From Paraburkholderia sartisoli (GTDB lineage Bacteria > Pseudomonadota > Gammaproteobacteria > Burkholderiales > Burkholderiaceae): a stretch of 64,000 bases of DNA. The stretch covers positions 186,001 through 250,000 of the forward strand of contig NZ_FNRQ01000001.1 of the NCBI RefSeq assembly GCF_900107685.1, given 5' to 3'. Positions 25,722-37,195 of the stretch are shown here, piece after piece (positions within the stretch are counted from its first letter, which is position 1; each line of letters starts with the position of its first letter). The notes under the pieces were generated by a model, which saw only the letters and a program-made list of their open reading frames with translations, made no database searches and was not told where the DNA came from. The translations under genes were made by a program, and so were the position numbers.

Positions 25722-27191
25722 CTAGAAGTCGAGCAGTGCGTCGGAGAATTCCTCGGCGCTGAACGGCTGCAGATCCTCGACTTTTTCGCCGACGCCGATG
25801 AAGTAGACCGGCACCGGACGCTGCCGCGCGATCGCGGCCAGAATGCCGCCTTTCGCGGTGCCGTCGAGCTTGGTGACGATGAGGCCGGTCAGGCCGAGCG
25901 CGTCGTCGAATGACTTGACCTGCGCGAGCGCGTTCTGGCCGGTGTTCGCGTCGATGACGAGCAGCACTTCGTGCGGCGCGCCGTCCTGCGCCTTGCCGAT
26001 CACGCGCTTCACCTTGCGCAGTTCTTCCATCAGATGCAGCTGGGTCGGCAGACGGCCGGCCGTGTCGGCCATCAGCACGTCGATCTTGCGCGCGCGCGCG
26101 GCGCCGACGGCATCGAAGATCACCGCGGCCGGGTCGCCGCTTTCCTGCGCGACCACCGTCACGTTGTTGCGCTCGCCCCAGATGGCAAGCTGCTCGCGCG
26201 CGGCGGCACGGAACGTGTCGCCGGCGGCGAGCAGCACCGACTGGTCGAAACGTTGCAGATGCTTGGCGAGCTTGCCGATGCTCGTCGTCTTGCCCGCGCC
26301 GTTCACGCCCGCGATCATCATCACGAGCGGCTGCGCACGGCCCAGCATCAGCGATTTTTCGAGCGGCTTCAGCAGATCGACCAGCAGCGCGCGGAGGGCC
26401 GTCTTCACCTGTTGCGGATCGGTCAGCCGTTCGCTGCGGACTTTTTCGCGCAGCGCTTCGAGCAGGAATTCCGTGGCGTCGACCCCCGCGTCGGACATGA
26501 GCAGCGCGGTTTCGAGTTCCTCGTACAGGTCTTCGTCGATTTTCGCGCCGACGAAGATGCCCGTCAGGCTCGAACTGGTCTTCGACAGGCCGGTCTTGAG
26601 GCGCGTCAGCCAGGATTTCCTCGCGGCCGGTTCGGGCGCGGGCGGCGGGACGATTTCGACGGTTTCGTCGGCGGTTTCATCCTCCGCGGCGGGCGCGGCA
26701 GGCGCGACGAAGGCCGACGACGGTGCCGCGACGGGAGCGGCTGCGGTGGCCGGCGCCGCGACGGGTTGCGGCGACTGCGGTGCGGCTGTCGGCGCAGCAG
26801 TTGCCACGGAGGCGGGCGCTGGCGACGCGGAAACGGGCACACCTGGCCGATCGACCGGGGTGGGCGACGCGGTGTCAGGGGTGCGGGCCGCAGACGCCGG
26901 TTGCGTAGCCGGCGAAGCGATGCGACCGGACGCGGGATCGGCGGGCGGGGCAGCCGGCGAAGGCTGTACCGCCGCCGTGGACGTCTGCGTATCGGCGCGT
27001 TGCACTGGTGCATTGGTTGGCACGGGCGCAGTTGCTGGCACGGGCGCCACAGGAGCGACAGGCGCCGAACCAGGCGCCGGCTCGACTGCCGGCGGTGCGC
27101 CCGGCGCCTCAGGCGCCTCGACTACCGGCTCTTCCTGCGGCGCGGCATCGGACGTTTTCGAGCCCTTGAATCGTTTGAAAAAGCTGAACAT
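25722..27191 (-). CDS. ftsY: Signal recognition particle receptor FtsY
   Basis: FtsY is the membrane-associated GTPase that receives signal recognition particle complexes for co-translational membrane protein insertion. The 489-residue protein has an N-terminal MFSFFKRFKG basic stretch, a long Ala/Pro/Val-rich low-complexity acidic region (about residues 20-185), then the NG GTPase domain: P-loop [35 protein letters not shown] and TKLDGTAKGG. The start at 27191 avoids an atypical upstream extension. Divergent from rsmD, as in many betaproteobacteria. Confidence 0.97.
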   Translation of the reverse strand: MFSFFKRFKGSKTSDAAPQEEPVVEAPEAPGAPPAVEPAPGSAPVAPVAPVPATAPVPTNAPVQRADTQTSTAAVQPSPAAPPADPASGRIASPATQPASAARTPDTASPTPVDRPGVPVSASPAPASVATAAPTAAPQSPQPVAAPATAAAPVAAPSSAFVAPAAPAAEDETADETVEIVPPPAPEPAARKSWLTRLKTGLSKTSSSLTGIFVGAKIDEDLYEELETALLMSDAGVDATEFLLEALREKVRSERLTDPQQVKTALRALLVDLLKPLEKSLMLGRAQPLVMMIAGVNGAGKTTSIGKLAKHLQRFDQSVLLAAGDTFRAAAREQLAIWGERNNVTVVAQESGDPAAVIFDAVGAARARKIDVLMADTAGRLPTQLHLMEELRKVKRVIGKAQDGAPHEVLLVIDANTGQNALAQVKSFDDALGLTGLIVTKLDGTAKGGILAAIARQRPVPVYFIGVGEKVEDLQPFSAEEFSDALLDF

Positions 27192-27463
27192 GATCTGGCG
27201 TGGTGAGAGCGCGCGCCGATTCCCGCGACGCGGGACCACGCGAAAGCGGCAGGCAGCGTGGCAATGCGGGATGCAAGGCGCTGGAAGCCGCACATTTTAT
27301 CAGGCGCGCTCTGGCCCGTCGCCGGACGCCGTGCCGAAGCCCCACGGCGCCGGCGCGCCGGTCCACGTGGCGTCCACGCCGAAGCGGCGCGGGCCTGTGG
27401 TAACGTTGGCGCTCCGGCCCGCCGTCGCAAACGCGGGCAACTCTCCAGCAAAACGATTTCCGC

Positions 27464-28081
27464 ATGCCCCGACCCTCTCCTTCCCGCGCGCACGGCGCAT
27501 CTTCAGGCCGCAGCAAGGCGCCGCACGCAATCCGCATCATCGGCGGCGACTGGAAGCGCACGCCGCTGCCAGTGCTCGATCTGGACGGCCTGCGTCCGAC
27601 ACCCGACCGCGTGCGCGAAACCCTGTTCAACTGGCTCGGCCAGCGGCTCGACGGCCTGCGCTGCCTCGATCTCTTCGCCGGCAGCGGCGCGCTCGGTTTC
27701 GAGGCGGCGTCGCGCGGCGCGGCGCGCGTGTTGATGGTCGAGCGCAACGGGCGCGCGGCCGCGCAGTTGCGCGCGAATCAGGCGAAACTGGCGGCGCGCG
27801 CCATCGAAATCGCCGAAGCCGACGCGCTGCGTCTCGGCGCGAGTCTCGCGCCTGGCTCGTTCGACGTCGTATTCCTCGATCCGCCGTTCGACGCCGACCT
27901 GCTTGCCCGCGCGCTGACGCTCGTCGTGCCGCTCGTGAGCGCCGGCGGCTTTCTGTATGTCGAAGCAGGCGATGCGCTCGACATCGCACAGACAGAGGCG
28001 CTGGCCGGCTGGAGTATCGTCCGCCAGGGCAAGGCGGGCGCGGTCCACTATCATTTGCTGCAGCGCGAAAATGAGGAATAA
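27464..28081 (+). CDS. rsmD: 16S rRNA (guanine(966)-N2)-methyltransferase
   Basis: RsmD methylates N2 of G966 in 16S rRNA using S-adenosylmethionine. The 205-residue protein has IRIIGGDWKRTPL, RPTPDRVRETLFNWL, SAM motif I LDLFAGSGALGFEAASRGA and the catalytic DPPF motif in VVFLDPPFDADLL. It is a typical neighbour of ftsY and coaD. Confidence 0.95.
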   Translation: MPRPSPSRAHGASSGRSKAPHAIRIIGGDWKRTPLPVLDLDGLRPTPDRVRETLFNWLGQRLDGLRCLDLFAGSGALGFEAASRGAARVLMVERNGRAAAQLRANQAKLAARAIEIAEADALRLGASLAPGSFDVVFLDPPFDADLLARALTLVVPLVSAGGFLYVEAGDALDIAQTEALAGWSIVRQGKAGAVHYHLLQRENEE

Positions 28082-28190
28082 TGCGCCTTCCATAACAAGC
28101 GTTGGACGCCTGCCGTCACGCACGCACCCTGACAGAAGCATTTCACGGGCGCTGAACGGCCCGCTTCAGTGAACAGAGAGGAGAAGTCTC

Positions 28191-28703
28191 ATGGTAGTCG
28201 CCGTGTACCCGGGCACATTCGACCCGCTGACGCGCGGTCACGAAGACCTCGTTCGGCGCGCGTCGAGCATTTTCGATACGCTGGTGGTCGGGGTTGCCGA
28301 CAGCCGTAACAAGAAGCCTTTCTTCACGCTCGAAGAACGTCTCGATATCGCGCACGAAGTGCTGGGCCACTATCCGAACGTGCAGATCATGAGCTTCAAG
28401 GGGCTGCTGAAAGACTTCGTCCGCACGAACAATGCGCGCGTGATCGTGCGCGGGCTGCGCGCCGTGTCCGACTTCGAATACGAGTTTCAGATGGCCGGCA
28501 TGAACCGCTACCTGTTGCCCGACGTCGAAACGATGTTCATGACGCCGTCCGATCAGTATCAGTTCATTTCGGGCACGATCGTCCGCGAAATCGCACAGCT
28601 GGGCGGCGACGTCAGCAAGTTCGTTTTTCCGTCAGTGGAAAAATGGCTGCAGGACAAGGTCGCGGCGCTCGATGCGGAGCCGGGCCAGGCAGCGCAGCCG
28701 TAA
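28191..28703 (+). CDS. coaD: Phosphopantetheine adenylyltransferase
   Basis: CoaD makes dephospho-CoA from 4'-phosphopantetheine and ATP. The 170-residue protein carries the nucleotidyltransferase motif [17 protein letters not shown], a [13 protein letters not shown] segment, [20 protein letters not shown], and [16 protein letters not shown] (the ISSTxxR-like motif). The ribosome site AGAGGAGAAG precedes the ATG. Confidence 0.97.
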   Translation: MVVAVYPGTFDPLTRGHEDLVRRASSIFDTLVVGVADSRNKKPFFTLEERLDIAHEVLGHYPNVQIMSFKGLLKDFVRTNNARVIVRGLRAVSDFEYEFQMAGMNRYLLPDVETMFMTPSDQYQFISGTIVREIAQLGGDVSKFVFPSVEKWLQDKVAALDAEPGQAAQP

Positions 28704-28732
28704 GCGGCGTAAACTGGCGGCTGGCGGAATGA

Positions 28733-29026
<294 letters not shown>

Positions 29027-29057
29027 CGCCTCCCGGCAAGGTTGGCGCAAGAACATG

Positions 29058-29085
29058 AAAACGGGCGATTTTGCCCGTTTTTTTT
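29058..29085. terminator. Terminator between ferredoxin and hisC
   Basis: AAAACGGGC (29058-29066) pairs with GCCCGTTTT (29073-29081), with a T-run through 29085. It ends the coaD-ferredoxin transcript; the A-run on the other side could also serve hisC. Confidence 0.88.
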
Positions 29086-29105
29086 CGTCCTCGGCGCACC
29101 CCAAC

Positions 29106-30185
29106 CTACGCCACGCCACCCCTGATGACATCGCGCAGCGCGTCGAGCAACGCATCGCACTCGGCATCGGTGCCGATGGAAATGCGCAGATGCTGATCGA
29201 TGCGAGGTGCGTTGAAATGACGCACGAAAATCGCTTTCTCGCGAAGACGGGCGGCGAGCGCCGCCGCCTCATGGCCTTCATGCCGCGCGAACACGAAATT
29301 CGCCGCTGACGGCACCACTTCGAATCCCAGCGCGGTAAGCCCGGCGGACAGCCGCTCGCGGCTCGCGATCACCCTGGCGCAACTGTCGCGGAACCACGCA
29401 TCGTCTTCGTACGCGGCAGTCGCGGCGGCCTGCGCCAGCCGGTCGAGCGGATACGAGTTGAAGCTGTCCTTCACGCGATTGAGCGCGTCGATCAACGCGG
29501 CGTCGCCGAACGCGAAGCCCACGCGCATGCCGGCGAGCGAGCGCGCCTTCGAAGCCGTATGGACGACCAGCAGATTCGGATAGCGGTCGATCAGGCCGAT
29601 CGCCGATTCCGCGCCGAAATCGACATACGCTTCGTCGACGACCACGACGGATTCCGTGTTTCGCTCGAGCAACCGCTCGATATCGGCGAGCGGCAGGGCG
29701 CGGCCAGTCGGTGCGTTCGGATTCGGAAACAGCACGCCGCCGTTGGGCGCCGCATAGTCGTCGAGGCGGATCGCGAACGCTTCGTCGAGCGCGATGGTGT
29801 GGTATTCGACGTCGTAAAGACGCGCGTACGTCGGATAGAAGCTGTACGTGATGTCGGGGAAGAGCACCGGATGCCCGTGCTTCAGCAACGCCTGGAAGAC
29901 GTGAGCGAGCACTTCGTCCGAACCGTTGCCGACGAACACCTGCTCCGCATGAATGCCGTGATACTTCGCGACCGTTTCGCGCAACCTGAGCGCGGTCGGG
30001 TCGGGATAGCGGCGCAGCGTATCGGCCGTCTCGCCGAGTTCGTGACGAATCGCATCGAGCACGCGCGGCGACGGCGGATAGGGATTCTCGTTGGTGTTCA
30101 GCTTCACCGGGTTCGCGTGTACGGGTTGCTCACCCGGCACGTACGGCTTCAACCGGTGAACGATGGCGCTCCAGAAACGGCTCAA
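29106..30185 (-). CDS. hisC: Histidinol-phosphate aminotransferase
   Basis: HisC is the PLP enzyme that forms histidinol phosphate from imidazole-acetol phosphate and glutamate. The 359-residue protein has [28 protein letters not shown], the [13 protein letters not shown] motif, the [11 protein letters not shown] aspartate motif, and the PLP lysine in [20 protein letters not shown]. It stands away from other his genes, so it may be a second copy or serve aromatic amino acids as well. Confidence 0.93.
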   Translation of the reverse strand: MSRFWSAIVHRLKPYVPGEQPVHANPVKLNTNENPYPPSPRVLDAIRHELGETADTLRRYPDPTALRLRETVAKYHGIHAEQVFVGNGSDEVLAHVFQALLKHGHPVLFPDITYSFYPTYARLYDVEYHTIALDEAFAIRLDDYAAPNGGVLFPNPNAPTGRALPLADIERLLERNTESVVVVDEAYVDFGAESAIGLIDRYPNLLVVHTASKARSLAGMRVGFAFGDAALIDALNRVKDSFNSYPLDRLAQAAATAAYEDDAWFRDSCARVIASRERLSAGLTALGFEVVPSAANFVFARHEGHEAAALAARLREKAIFVRHFNAPRIDQHLRISIGTDAECDALLDALRDVIRGGVA

Positions 30186-30241
30186 GACGCGGCTCCTTTG
30201 GCTGTTGTTCGAGTGGACGTGCCGATGATGGAATCGACGGC

Positions 30242-30850
30242 CTACGGCTGCGCGTTCCGGTGCAACTGCATCATCGCGCGTTCGAGCTCGCCTTTGACGA
30301 TCACCGGCATCACCGCGAGCGCGCGCTCGATCGACGCATCGATCACGTCCTGCTCCTCGCGACGCGGCGGCTTCAGCACGAAGTTCGCGACATCGGGTTT
30401 CGCGCCGGCGCGCGCGCTTTCGGGAATCAGGTCGCGCGGATGGCCAATGCCGATCCGCAGCCGCCAGTATTGCTGCGACGACAGATGGGCGGTGATGTCC
30501 TTCAGTCCGTTGTGACCGCCGCTACCGCCGCCCAGCTTCAGCTTCACGGCACCCGGCGACATGTCGAGCTCATCGTGCGCGACGAGAATCTCATCGGGCA
30601 GGATCTTGAAGAACTGCGCCACGGCGACGACCGACTGCCCCGAGCGGTTCATATACGTCTGCGGTTCGAGCAGATGTACTTCCTCGCCATGCAGCCGCGC
30701 CTTCGCGTAAAAACCGTGAAAGCGCCGCTCGTCGCGCAGCGTGGTACCCGCTTCGCGCGCGAGCTGGTCGACCAGCCAGAAGCCGGCATTGTGACGGGTC
30801 GCGGTATATTCGGCGCCCGGATTGCCGAGCCCGACGATCAGCTTGATCAT
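30242..30850 (-). CDS. pth: Peptidyl-tRNA hydrolase
   Basis: Pth recycles peptidyl-tRNAs released from stalled ribosomes. The 202-residue protein starts [25 protein letters not shown], containing the essential Asn and His, followed by [46 protein letters not shown] and RLRIGIGHP. It lies downstream of rplY and prs, a common bacterial order (prs-rplY-pth). Confidence 0.97.
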   Translation of the reverse strand: MIKLIVGLGNPGAEYTATRHNAGFWLVDQLAREAGTTLRDERRFHGFYAKARLHGEEVHLLEPQTYMNRSGQSVVAVAQFFKILPDEILVAHDELDMSPGAVKLKLGGGSGGHNGLKDITAHLSSQQYWRLRIGIGHPRDLIPESARAGAKPDVANFVLKPPRREEQDVIDASIERALAVMPVIVKGELERAMMQLHRNAQP

Positions 30851-30898
30851 GATTCGATGATTGTCCCGTTACCCACCTGACGGGGGCACGAAAAAAGC

Positions 30899-30932
30899 CG
30901 AAAAAAAACCCGCCGGGGCGAACCGCGGCGGG
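30899..30932 (-). terminator. Terminator of rplY
   Basis: On the minus strand, CCCGCCG and CGGCGGG (30926-30932 and 30909-30915) form a stem followed by eight T. It separates rplY from pth. Confidence 0.88.
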
Positions 30933-30988
30933 TCACGTCGACCGTCTCAATGAAACGGATCGAGAGGATTTGTTCGCTTCCCGTGCGA

Positions 30989-31618
30989 TCAGGCAGCCGG
31001 CTTGTCGCCTTCGCCTTCAGCTGCAGCACCCGAAGCGGCTTCGTCAGCGACGGCGCCAGCCGGGATCGTCGCCGAAGCGATGACCGGGTTTTCTGCTTCA
31101 ACGTGTGCGACCAGCGAGACGCCGTTCGGCAGCACGATGTCCTTCGCGTGCATCGTCTGGCCGGCTTCGATCTTCGCCAGGTCGACTTCGAGGAATTCCG
31201 GCAGCACCGACGGCAGGCACTCGATTTCGATTTCGTTCAGAACGTGCGAGATCACCGCGCTCGACAGCTTCACTGCCGGGTTGCTTTCCTGGTTCATGAA
31301 GTGCAGCGGCACCCTGGTGTGCAGCTTCTTCTTCGCGTCGACGCGCTGGAAGTCCACGTGCAGCACGAGCTGACGGAACGGGTGGTATTGCACGTCGCGC
31401 AGCAGAACCTGTTGCGACTTGCCGGCCACTTCCAGATCGAGGATCGACGAGTGGAAAACTTCTTTCTTCAGCGCGTGCCACAGCGCGTTGTGATCGAGTT
31501 CGATCAGTTGCGGTTGAGCCTCAGCGCCATATACGATTCCCGGCGTCTTGCCGGTAATACGCAGGCGGCGGCTCGCACCCGTACCTTGCAGACTACGCTC
31601 GAAAGCGACTACTTTCAT
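30989..31618 (-). CDS. rplY: 50S ribosomal protein L25 (Ctc form)
   Basis: L25 binds 5S rRNA. The 209-residue protein has the N-terminal 5S-binding domain ([31 protein letters not shown]) and the longer C-terminal TL5/Ctc domain ([42 protein letters not shown]). It ends in an Ala/Glu-rich tail. The start at 31618 has GGAGA upstream; the in-frame ATG at 31636 adds six residues. It is separated from prs by an intrinsic terminator, perhaps leaky or an attenuator. Confidence 0.96.
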   Translation of the reverse strand: MKVVAFERSLQGTGASRRLRITGKTPGIVYGAEAQPQLIELDHNALWHALKKEVFHSSILDLEVAGKSQQVLLRDVQYHPFRQLVLHVDFQRVDAKKKLHTRVPLHFMNQESNPAVKLSSAVISHVLNEIEIECLPSVLPEFLEVDLAKIEAGQTMHAKDIVLPNGVSLVAHVEAENPVIASATIPAGAVADEAASGAAAEGEGDKPAA

Positions 31619-31651
31619 CTTGATTCTCCAATGCACTGCCCGCGACCAGGC

Positions 31652-31690
31652 AGTAAAAACGGGGCCTTCACGCTTTAAGCGCAGGCCCCA
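31652..31690 (-). terminator. Terminator between prs and rplY
   Basis: On the minus strand, GGGGCCT and AGGCCCC (31683-31689 and 31661-31667) pair around an inner 11-bp palindrome (31671-31681) and are followed by GTTTTT. This is a two-tier hairpin at the end of prs. Confidence 0.85.
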
Positions 31691-31771
31691 GAAGCGACGG
31701 CACGAACCTTCGTCCGTTCATGCCGATTGTGCCAAAGCGCAGCATCGTGCCGCACCTTCGCAAATTCCTGA

Positions 31772-32725
31772 CTATTCCGCGAACAGCGACATCACCGAGT
31801 CGCCGCGACGGATACGCGAGAACGTTTCGGCGAGCAGGCCAGCGCTCGTCAGTGAACGGATCTTCGCGCAGGAGCGGGCCTCTTCGCCCAGCGGAATCGT
31901 GTCGGTGACGACGAGTTCGTCGAGCGCCGAAGCGGCGATACGCTCGCCCGCGCCACCCGACAGCACCGGGTGTGTCGCGTAGGCGAAAACCTGCATCGCG
32001 CCGCGTTCCTTCAGCACCTGCGCTGCCTTGCAGAGCGTGCCGGCGGTGTCGACCATGTCGTCCATGATCACGCACGTACGACCTTCGACTTCGCCGATGA
32101 TGTTCATCACTTCGGCAACATTCGCCTTCGGACGGCGCTTGTCGATGATCGCGAGATCGCAGTTCAACTGCTTCGCAAGCGCACGTGCGCGCACCACGCC
32201 GCCAACGTCCGGCGAAACGACCAGCAGGTTCTCGTAGTTCTGCTTGCGCAGATCGCCGAGCAGCACGGGCGTTGCATAGATGTTGTCGACGGGAATATCG
32301 AAGAAGCCCTGAATCTGGTCGGCGTGCAGATCCATCGTGATGATCCGCTCGACGCCGGCGATTTCCAGCATGTTCGCCACGACCTTCGCCGAGATGGCGA
32401 CGCGCGCCGAACGCGGGCGTCGATCCTGACGGGCATAGCCGAAATAGGGGATGGCTGCGGTGATCCGGCCAGCGGATGCGCGCTTCAACGCATCGACCAT
32501 GATCATCAGTTCCATCAGGTTGTCGTTCGTCGGTGCGCACGTGGACTGCAGGACGAAGACATCCTTGCCGCGAACGTTTTCCTGAATCTCGACCTGGATT
32601 TCACCGTCCGAGAAACGGCTGGCCATGGCCTTGCCGAGGGGAATACCGAGGATCTTGACGACTTCCTGTGCAAGCGCGGGATTCGCGTTGCCAGTAAAAA
32701 CCATCAGGCCGTCATGGCTGCTCAT
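31772..32725 (-). CDS. prs: Ribose-phosphate pyrophosphokinase
   Basis: Prs makes PRPP, the precursor of purines, pyrimidines, histidine and tryptophan. The 317-residue protein shows [75 protein letters not shown], the metal-binding [14 protein letters not shown], and the PRPP loop [19 protein letters not shown] tRNA-Gln gene lies just upstream in the same direction. Confidence 0.98.
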   Translation of the reverse strand: MSSHDGLMVFTGNANPALAQEVVKILGIPLGKAMASRFSDGEIQVEIQENVRGKDVFVLQSTCAPTNDNLMELMIMVDALKRASAGRITAAIPYFGYARQDRRPRSARVAISAKVVANMLEIAGVERIITMDLHADQIQGFFDIPVDNIYATPVLLGDLRKQNYENLLVVSPDVGGVVRARALAKQLNCDLAIIDKRRPKANVAEVMNIIGEVEGRTCVIMDDMVDTAGTLCKAAQVLKERGAMQVFAYATHPVLSGGAGERIAASALDELVVTDTIPLGEEARSCAKIRSLTSAGLLAETFSRIRRGDSVMSLFAE

Positions 32726-32770
32726 CGTGCACCTGTTTCAGGCTGGGAGGGCGAGAGAATGCGAGAATTT

Positions 32771-32847
32771 TGGCAGGGGAGGAAGGAGTCGAACCTTCGA
32801 ATGCCGGAATCAAAATCCGGTGCCTTAACCAACTTGGCGACTCCCCT
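32771..32847 (-). tRNA. tRNA-Gln (anticodon TTG)
   Basis: On the minus strand this 77-nt sequence folds as a tRNA. The 7-bp acceptor stem is AGGGGAG with CTCCCCT, the anticodon arm CCGGA-TTTTGAT-TCCGG has anticodon TTG, and the T arm contains GGTTCGACTCC. It ends with an encoded CCA. It reads the glutamine codon CAA (and CAG by wobble). It lies between ispE and prs, as in other Burkholderiales. Confidence 0.97.
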
Positions 32848-32900
32848 ACACTAACTTTGAGCGCCGCCGGATGTGGAGAACCACCCGACGATGCAAAACC

Positions 32901-33782
32901 TTATGCCGCGAAAGCAAAGAGTGGATGTGAATCCAGGCTTGCGGTTACTGCGCTGTTCCATCCGGCTGGCAGTCTGGCTTGCGCCGCTTCTGCTTCACCG
33001 CGATCACGAAACGCTGCAAAAACACTCGCGCCCGATCCGGTCATCCGCGCCGGTGCGATGTTATCGAACCATCTCAGCACCCGCGCAACTTCCGCGTATT
33101 TTCCCACGACAACTGGCTGCATGTCATTCCGGCCAAAACTGTCAGGCCATTCTGGGCTGCAACTTTGCTGTGCAAGAAAGTCCGTAATTGTGCGGGGTTC
33201 CGTGTCTCTTGTCAACGATTTATCGGAAAAAATCGCTGCGGTCGGGACGTGAACCTTGGGCGTCACAACGAGGAAATAACGCGGCGGCAATTGTACAACC
33301 TGGAGCGCCTCTCCGACACCCTCTGCGAACGCATTTTTTCCGAAGACGAAAAAAGGCACGTCCGCGCCGAGCTTCAGGGCGAGCGCCTGCAGTTCGGTGC
33401 GCGGCAATTCGAGCTTCCACAGCCGGTTGAGCGCCAGCAGCGTGGTCGCGGCGTCCGAGCTGCCGCCGCCGAGCCCCGCGCCCATCGGCAGGCGCTTGTC
33501 GATCTCGATGTCGACGCCCGCGCCCGTGCCCGTGTGCGCCTTCAGAAGCGTCGCGGCACGCACGGTCAGATCGTGTTCCGCGGGGACGTCGGCGATTTCC
33601 GTGACGCGTGTGATGCGGCCGTCGGTGCGCAGCGTGAAGTGCAGCGTGTCGCCCCAGTCGAGCAGCTGAAATACCGTCTGCAGCGCGTGATAGCCGTCGG
33701 GGCGGCGTCCGTTGATGTGCAGGAAGAGGTTGAGCTTCGCGGGTGCGAGGCAGTCGCGCAGCGCGTTGTTTGTTTCGATCAT
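32901..33782 (-). CDS. ispE: 4-diphosphocytidyl-2-C-methyl-D-erythritol kinase
   Basis: IspE is the GHMP-family kinase of the non-mevalonate isoprenoid pathway. The 293-residue protein has [23 protein letters not shown] at the start, the ATP-binding [22 protein letters not shown], and [14 protein letters not shown] near the end. It lies downstream of lolB, the usual order lolB-ispE-tRNA-Gln-prs. Confidence 0.97.
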   Translation of the reverse strand: MIETNNALRDCLAPAKLNLFLHINGRRPDGYHALQTVFQLLDWGDTLHFTLRTDGRITRVTEIADVPAEHDLTVRAATLLKAHTGTGAGVDIEIDKRLPMGAGLGGGSSDAATTLLALNRLWKLELPRTELQALALKLGADVPFFVFGKNAFAEGVGEALQVVQLPPRYFLVVTPKVHVPTAAIFSDKSLTRDTEPRTITDFLAQQSCSPEWPDSFGRNDMQPVVVGKYAEVARVLRWFDNIAPARMTGSGASVFAAFRDRGEAEAAQARLPAGWNSAVTASLDSHPLFAFAA

Positions 33783-33803
33783 GAATTCGGTGAAATACGG
33801 AGC

Positions 33804-34436
33804 TTACTGGTCCAGCACGAGCTTGATGTCGAGCGGCGGGGTCTCGCGGCTCAGATTGACGCGCTTCACGCCGGTGGCGGGCGCGTCGGCGTAGGCGAGG
33901 TAGTCGATCGTCCAGCCGTCCTGCTGGATCTGCTTCAGATGCGTTTCCTGCTGCGGATCGGTTACCGTTTTCGCCCGCGAAGTGGGCGCCGCCGACGGCT
34001 GCAGCCAGTAGCGCAGCCCTTCGACCGGCAGCGCGAAACCGAGCGCATTCTGCATCAGCGTGGAGACGTTGTCAGCGGTCAGCGGCTGGCGGTTCGGCAG
34101 TTCGAGCGTGGCCGAAGCCGGCGACGACGTGATGATCGCAAGCGTCTGCCCGAGCGGATTGCGCAGCTGAAGGTTCACGGTGTCGCCGGTTTCCTGCCAC
34201 TGGAAGTTGCCGTAAGCGTTGCGCTGCTGGCCGTTCTGGTCGTTGTACTGCACGGCAAAGCGGCCGTGATACTCACGCGTGGTCTGCGCGGTAACGGCCG
34301 TGGCGGCGTTCGACGTGGACGGGCCTTCCGGCTTGACGGACGCACAGCCCGCGAGCACCACGAGGGCAGCAGCCGCGAGACCCAGCGCCGCGCGACGCGG
34401 CGCCGTCGCCGGACGGACAAGACTGGGCATGCGCAT
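33804..34436 (-). CDS. lolB: Outer-membrane lipoprotein LolB
   Basis: LolB accepts lipoproteins from LolA and inserts them in the outer membrane. The 210-residue protein has a lipoprotein signal with lipobox VLAGC (Cys at about residue 30), then REYHGRFAVQYNDQNGQQRNAYGNFQWQE and LRNPLGQTLAIITSSPASATL, matching the LolB beta-structure. Its ATG overlaps the stop of the TPR protein gene by one base (TGATG), indicating translational coupling. Confidence 0.93.
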   Translation of the reverse strand: MRMPSLVRPATAPRRAALGLAAAALVVLAGCASVKPEGPSTSNAATAVTAQTTREYHGRFAVQYNDQNGQQRNAYGNFQWQETGDTVNLQLRNPLGQTLAIITSSPASATLELPNRQPLTADNVSTLMQNALGFALPVEGLRYWLQPSAAPTSRAKTVTDPQQETHLKQIQQDGWTIDYLAYADAPATGVKRVNLSRETPPLDIKLVLDQ

Positions 34437-36277
34437 CAGAGATCGTTCACCTGGAAACGTTGAAGCGTTTTGACCAGGGTGTCATTGTCGGGTTCGAGCT
34501 TGCGGGCCTGGCGCCAGGCGTCGCGCGCCTGATCCTGATTGCCGTTTTTCCACAGCACTTCGCCCAGATGCGCGCCGATTTCGGCGTTCGGCTGCAGATC
34601 GTATGCCTTGCGCAGCATCTTGATCGCATCCGACGTATCACCAAGGCGATATTTCACCCAGCCGACGCTGTCCATGATGAACGCGTCGTCCGGCGCGAGC
34701 GATGCGGCCTTCTCGATCAGCTTGTCGGCTTCCTGAAGGCGCTGGTTGCGGTCCGCGAGCGAATAGCCGAGTGCGTTGTACGCCTGCGGATTGTCCGGCT
34801 GCGTCTGCATCAGCTTGCGCAACTGCGTTTCCATCACGTCGTAATGGCCGGTTTTTTCCGCGGCCATTGCGTAGTCGTACGAGACATCCGGATCGTCGGG
34901 GAATTCCGAACTGGCCTGGGCGAGGCGTGACTCGGCTTCGGGGTAGCGCTTCGCGTCGAACAGGATCGCCGCGTCGGTGCGCGCGATCAGCGACTGGTCA
35001 CGCGGATCGGGCGACTGCAGGGCCGCGAGCAGCTTGCGCGCGTCGTCGGGCTTGCCCTGCTTTTCGAGCAGCTGGGCCCGCGTGATCTGCGCCGGGATGT
35101 ACTGCTGGCTGGACGGCTGGATGCGGTTGAGCCAGTCGCTGGCGGCGGTTTCGTCTTTCTGTTCGAGCGACAGTTGCGCGAGATAGATGTACGCCTGACC
35201 CGCATCGGCGCCCGGCGTCTTTTCGGCCTGCTTCGCGTATTGCTTCAGATATGTCTGCGCATCGGCGAAATTTTTCTGCTGGATCCTGATCAGCGCGAGC
35301 GCCATCAGCGGCGTCAGGTCGTTCGGGTTGTCCTGACGCATGACTTCGAACTGCTTCTGCGCGTCGTCGAGGCGATCGCTTGCCAGATACATCTGCGCGA
35401 GCGCGAGACGCGCGTCGTGCGATTTCGGATTCTGCCGCAGATAATTTTCGAGCGAGGCGATGCCTTCCTTGCGCTCTTCCGGACCCATCTGCGACAGCGT
35501 CAGCGCGGCCGGCAGATAGTCGGGCTTCAGCGCCAGCGCCTGTTCAAGCGATTTGCGCGCGCCCGGTGCGTCGTCGCAGAGAATCTGCTGCCGGGCAATG
35601 GCAAGCTGCGTTTCCGGACGGTTCTGGTCGTCCTTCAGCAGATCCTGCAGCACGTGCAGGCCGCCGATGCGATTGGGGCCGCGCGAAAGCAGCTGCTGCA
35701 GCGCGAGGATCGCGTTGCCGCGAATGTCGACCGGAACCTTTGCCAGTTCTTTCGCGAGGATCGGCGAGGCTTCGTCAGGCTTGCCGGAAAGCACGAGCAG
35801 CGACGCGTCGAGTTGCGCCGCGCGCTCCGAACCCGGCGCATACTGCTGCCACAATTGCGCGGCGGCGAGTGCATCGGCCGGGCTCTGTGCGCCAAGCGCG
35901 ATTTCGGTTGCGCGCTGTGCCATGCGCGGGTCGTGCGTGTCGCGTGCGAGCGCGAGGTACGTCTGGTAGGCGGGCGCCGGCTGGTTTCGCTGTAACGCGA
36001 CTTCAGCCGCAAGCACCTGGAAGACGATCTGGCTGGACAGCGCGACATCCGGCAGATTCTTCTGCTCTTCCGCCGAGGGTTGCCCCAGCGCGTCCTGCAC
36101 TGTAAGGGAACTGTCGTCGGAATCCGTCGACGGATCCTGCGCGTGCGCAGGCAGCGCGACGAGCGCCCACGCGGCGACAACCGCCGCGCCGAGCATCCGC
36201 TGGACTGAGACAGTGCGCGGCACACGGGTCACGATGGCCGGGCGCCGGTAAAACAGCTTCACGAAGGACACGTTCAT
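34436..36277 (-). CDS. Exported tetratricopeptide-repeat protein
   Basis: This 613-residue protein has an N-terminal signal segment (about residues 20-47, ending PAHAQ) and then TPR-like helical repeats throughout. Repeats are clearest near the C-terminus ([45 protein letters not shown]). Relatives are found upstream of lolB in many betaproteobacteria and are presumed to be periplasmic or envelope-associated scaffolds; the precise function is not known. The start at 36277 (MNVSFVKLF) follows GGA; a longer frame from 36346 has an atypical N-terminus. Confidence 0.9.
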   Translation of the reverse strand: MNVSFVKLFYRRPAIVTRVPRTVSVQRMLGAAVVAAWALVALPAHAQDPSTDSDDSSLTVQDALGQPSAEEQKNLPDVALSSQIVFQVLAAEVALQRNQPAPAYQTYLALARDTHDPRMAQRATEIALGAQSPADALAAAQLWQQYAPGSERAAQLDASLLVLSGKPDEASPILAKELAKVPVDIRGNAILALQQLLSRGPNRIGGLHVLQDLLKDDQNRPETQLAIARQQILCDDAPGARKSLEQALALKPDYLPAALTLSQMGPEERKEGIASLENYLRQNPKSHDARLALAQMYLASDRLDDAQKQFEVMRQDNPNDLTPLMALALIRIQQKNFADAQTYLKQYAKQAEKTPGADAGQAYIYLAQLSLEQKDETAASDWLNRIQPSSQQYIPAQITRAQLLEKQGKPDDARKLLAALQSPDPRDQSLIARTDAAILFDAKRYPEAESRLAQASSEFPDDPDVSYDYAMAAEKTGHYDVMETQLRKLMQTQPDNPQAYNALGYSLADRNQRLQEADKLIEKAASLAPDDAFIMDSVGWVKYRLGDTSDAIKMLRKAYDLQPNAEIGAHLGEVLWKNGNQDQARDAWRQARKLEPDNDTLVKTLQRFQVNDL

Positions 36278-36364
36278 GGAAATCCGATCAATGTTTCGGT
36301 CGATTGTAACGCGCTCGCTACAATAAGCGCACAACCACCCACGCAAGTTGCAGACCAGTTAGAC

Positions 36365-37195
36365 ATGCCAGAGTTGCCAGAAGTTGAGGTTACCCGACGG
36401 GGAATTGAACCGTATGTGTCCGGACGACGCGTCGAACGTGTCGACGTGCGCACGCCCGCGCTCCGCTGGCCGATTCCGGCCGACCTTGCAAAAACATTGC
36501 GGGGCCGCGTGATCCGCAAGGTCGAACGGCGCGGCAAATATCTGCTCTTCGAGCTCGACGAGGGCTGGTTCATCGTGCATCTCGGCATGACGGGCACGCT
36601 GCGCGTGCTGCGCAACGTGTCTCATCCGCCGGCCGCGGCGAAGCACGATCATATCGACTGGATTTTCGACGAATTTATCCTGCGCTATCGCGATCCCCGA
36701 CGCTTCGGCGCCGTGCTGTGGCATCCGCGCGCGGCCGGTGATGTACTCGATCATCCGCTGCTCGCCGGACTCGGCGCCGAGCCGTTCACGCCGGCGTTTT
36801 CCGGCGCGCTGATGCACCGGAAAACACGGGGCCGCAAGGTGTCGGTGAAGCAGGTGCTGCTCGCGGGTGAAATCGTGGTCGGCGTGGGTAATATCTACGC
36901 TTCCGAGAGCCTTTTTCGCGCGGGCATCCGTCCGACCACGGCCGCTGGCCGCGTTTCGCTCATTCGTTACGAACTGCTCGCGGATGCCGTGCGGCTGACG
37001 CTTGCCGCCGCCATCGAGAAAGGCGGCAGCACGTTGCGCGATTTTGTCGGCAGTGATGGGGAAAGCGGTTATTTCCAGCTCGACTATTTCGTCTATGATC
37101 GCGCCGGGCTGCCATGCCGCGTCTGCGGCACGCCGATCAGACAGATCGTGCAAGGTCAGCGATCCACTTACTTTTGCCCGACCTGCCAGCGCTGA
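36365..37195 (+). CDS. mutM: Formamidopyrimidine-DNA glycosylase
   Basis: MutM removes 8-oxoguanine and ring-opened purines and cuts the abasic site. The 276-residue protein starts [16 protein letters not shown], with the catalytic Pro after Met and the Glu at 3. It has the Lys in [11 protein letters not shown], the helix-two-turn-helix [18 protein letters not shown], and a C-terminal zinc finger C-x2-C-x16-C-x2-C (CRVCG to CPTCQ). Its stop codon overlaps the mutY ATG by one base. Confidence 0.98.
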   Translation: MPELPEVEVTRRGIEPYVSGRRVERVDVRTPALRWPIPADLAKTLRGRVIRKVERRGKYLLFELDEGWFIVHLGMTGTLRVLRNVSHPPAAAKHDHIDWIFDEFILRYRDPRRFGAVLWHPRAAGDVLDHPLLAGLGAEPFTPAFSGALMHRKTRGRKVSVKQVLLAGEIVVGVGNIYASESLFRAGIRPTTAAGRVSLIRYELLADAVRLTLAAAIEKGGSTLRDFVGSDGESGYFQLDYFVYDRAGLPCRVCGTPIRQIVQGQRSTYFCPTCQR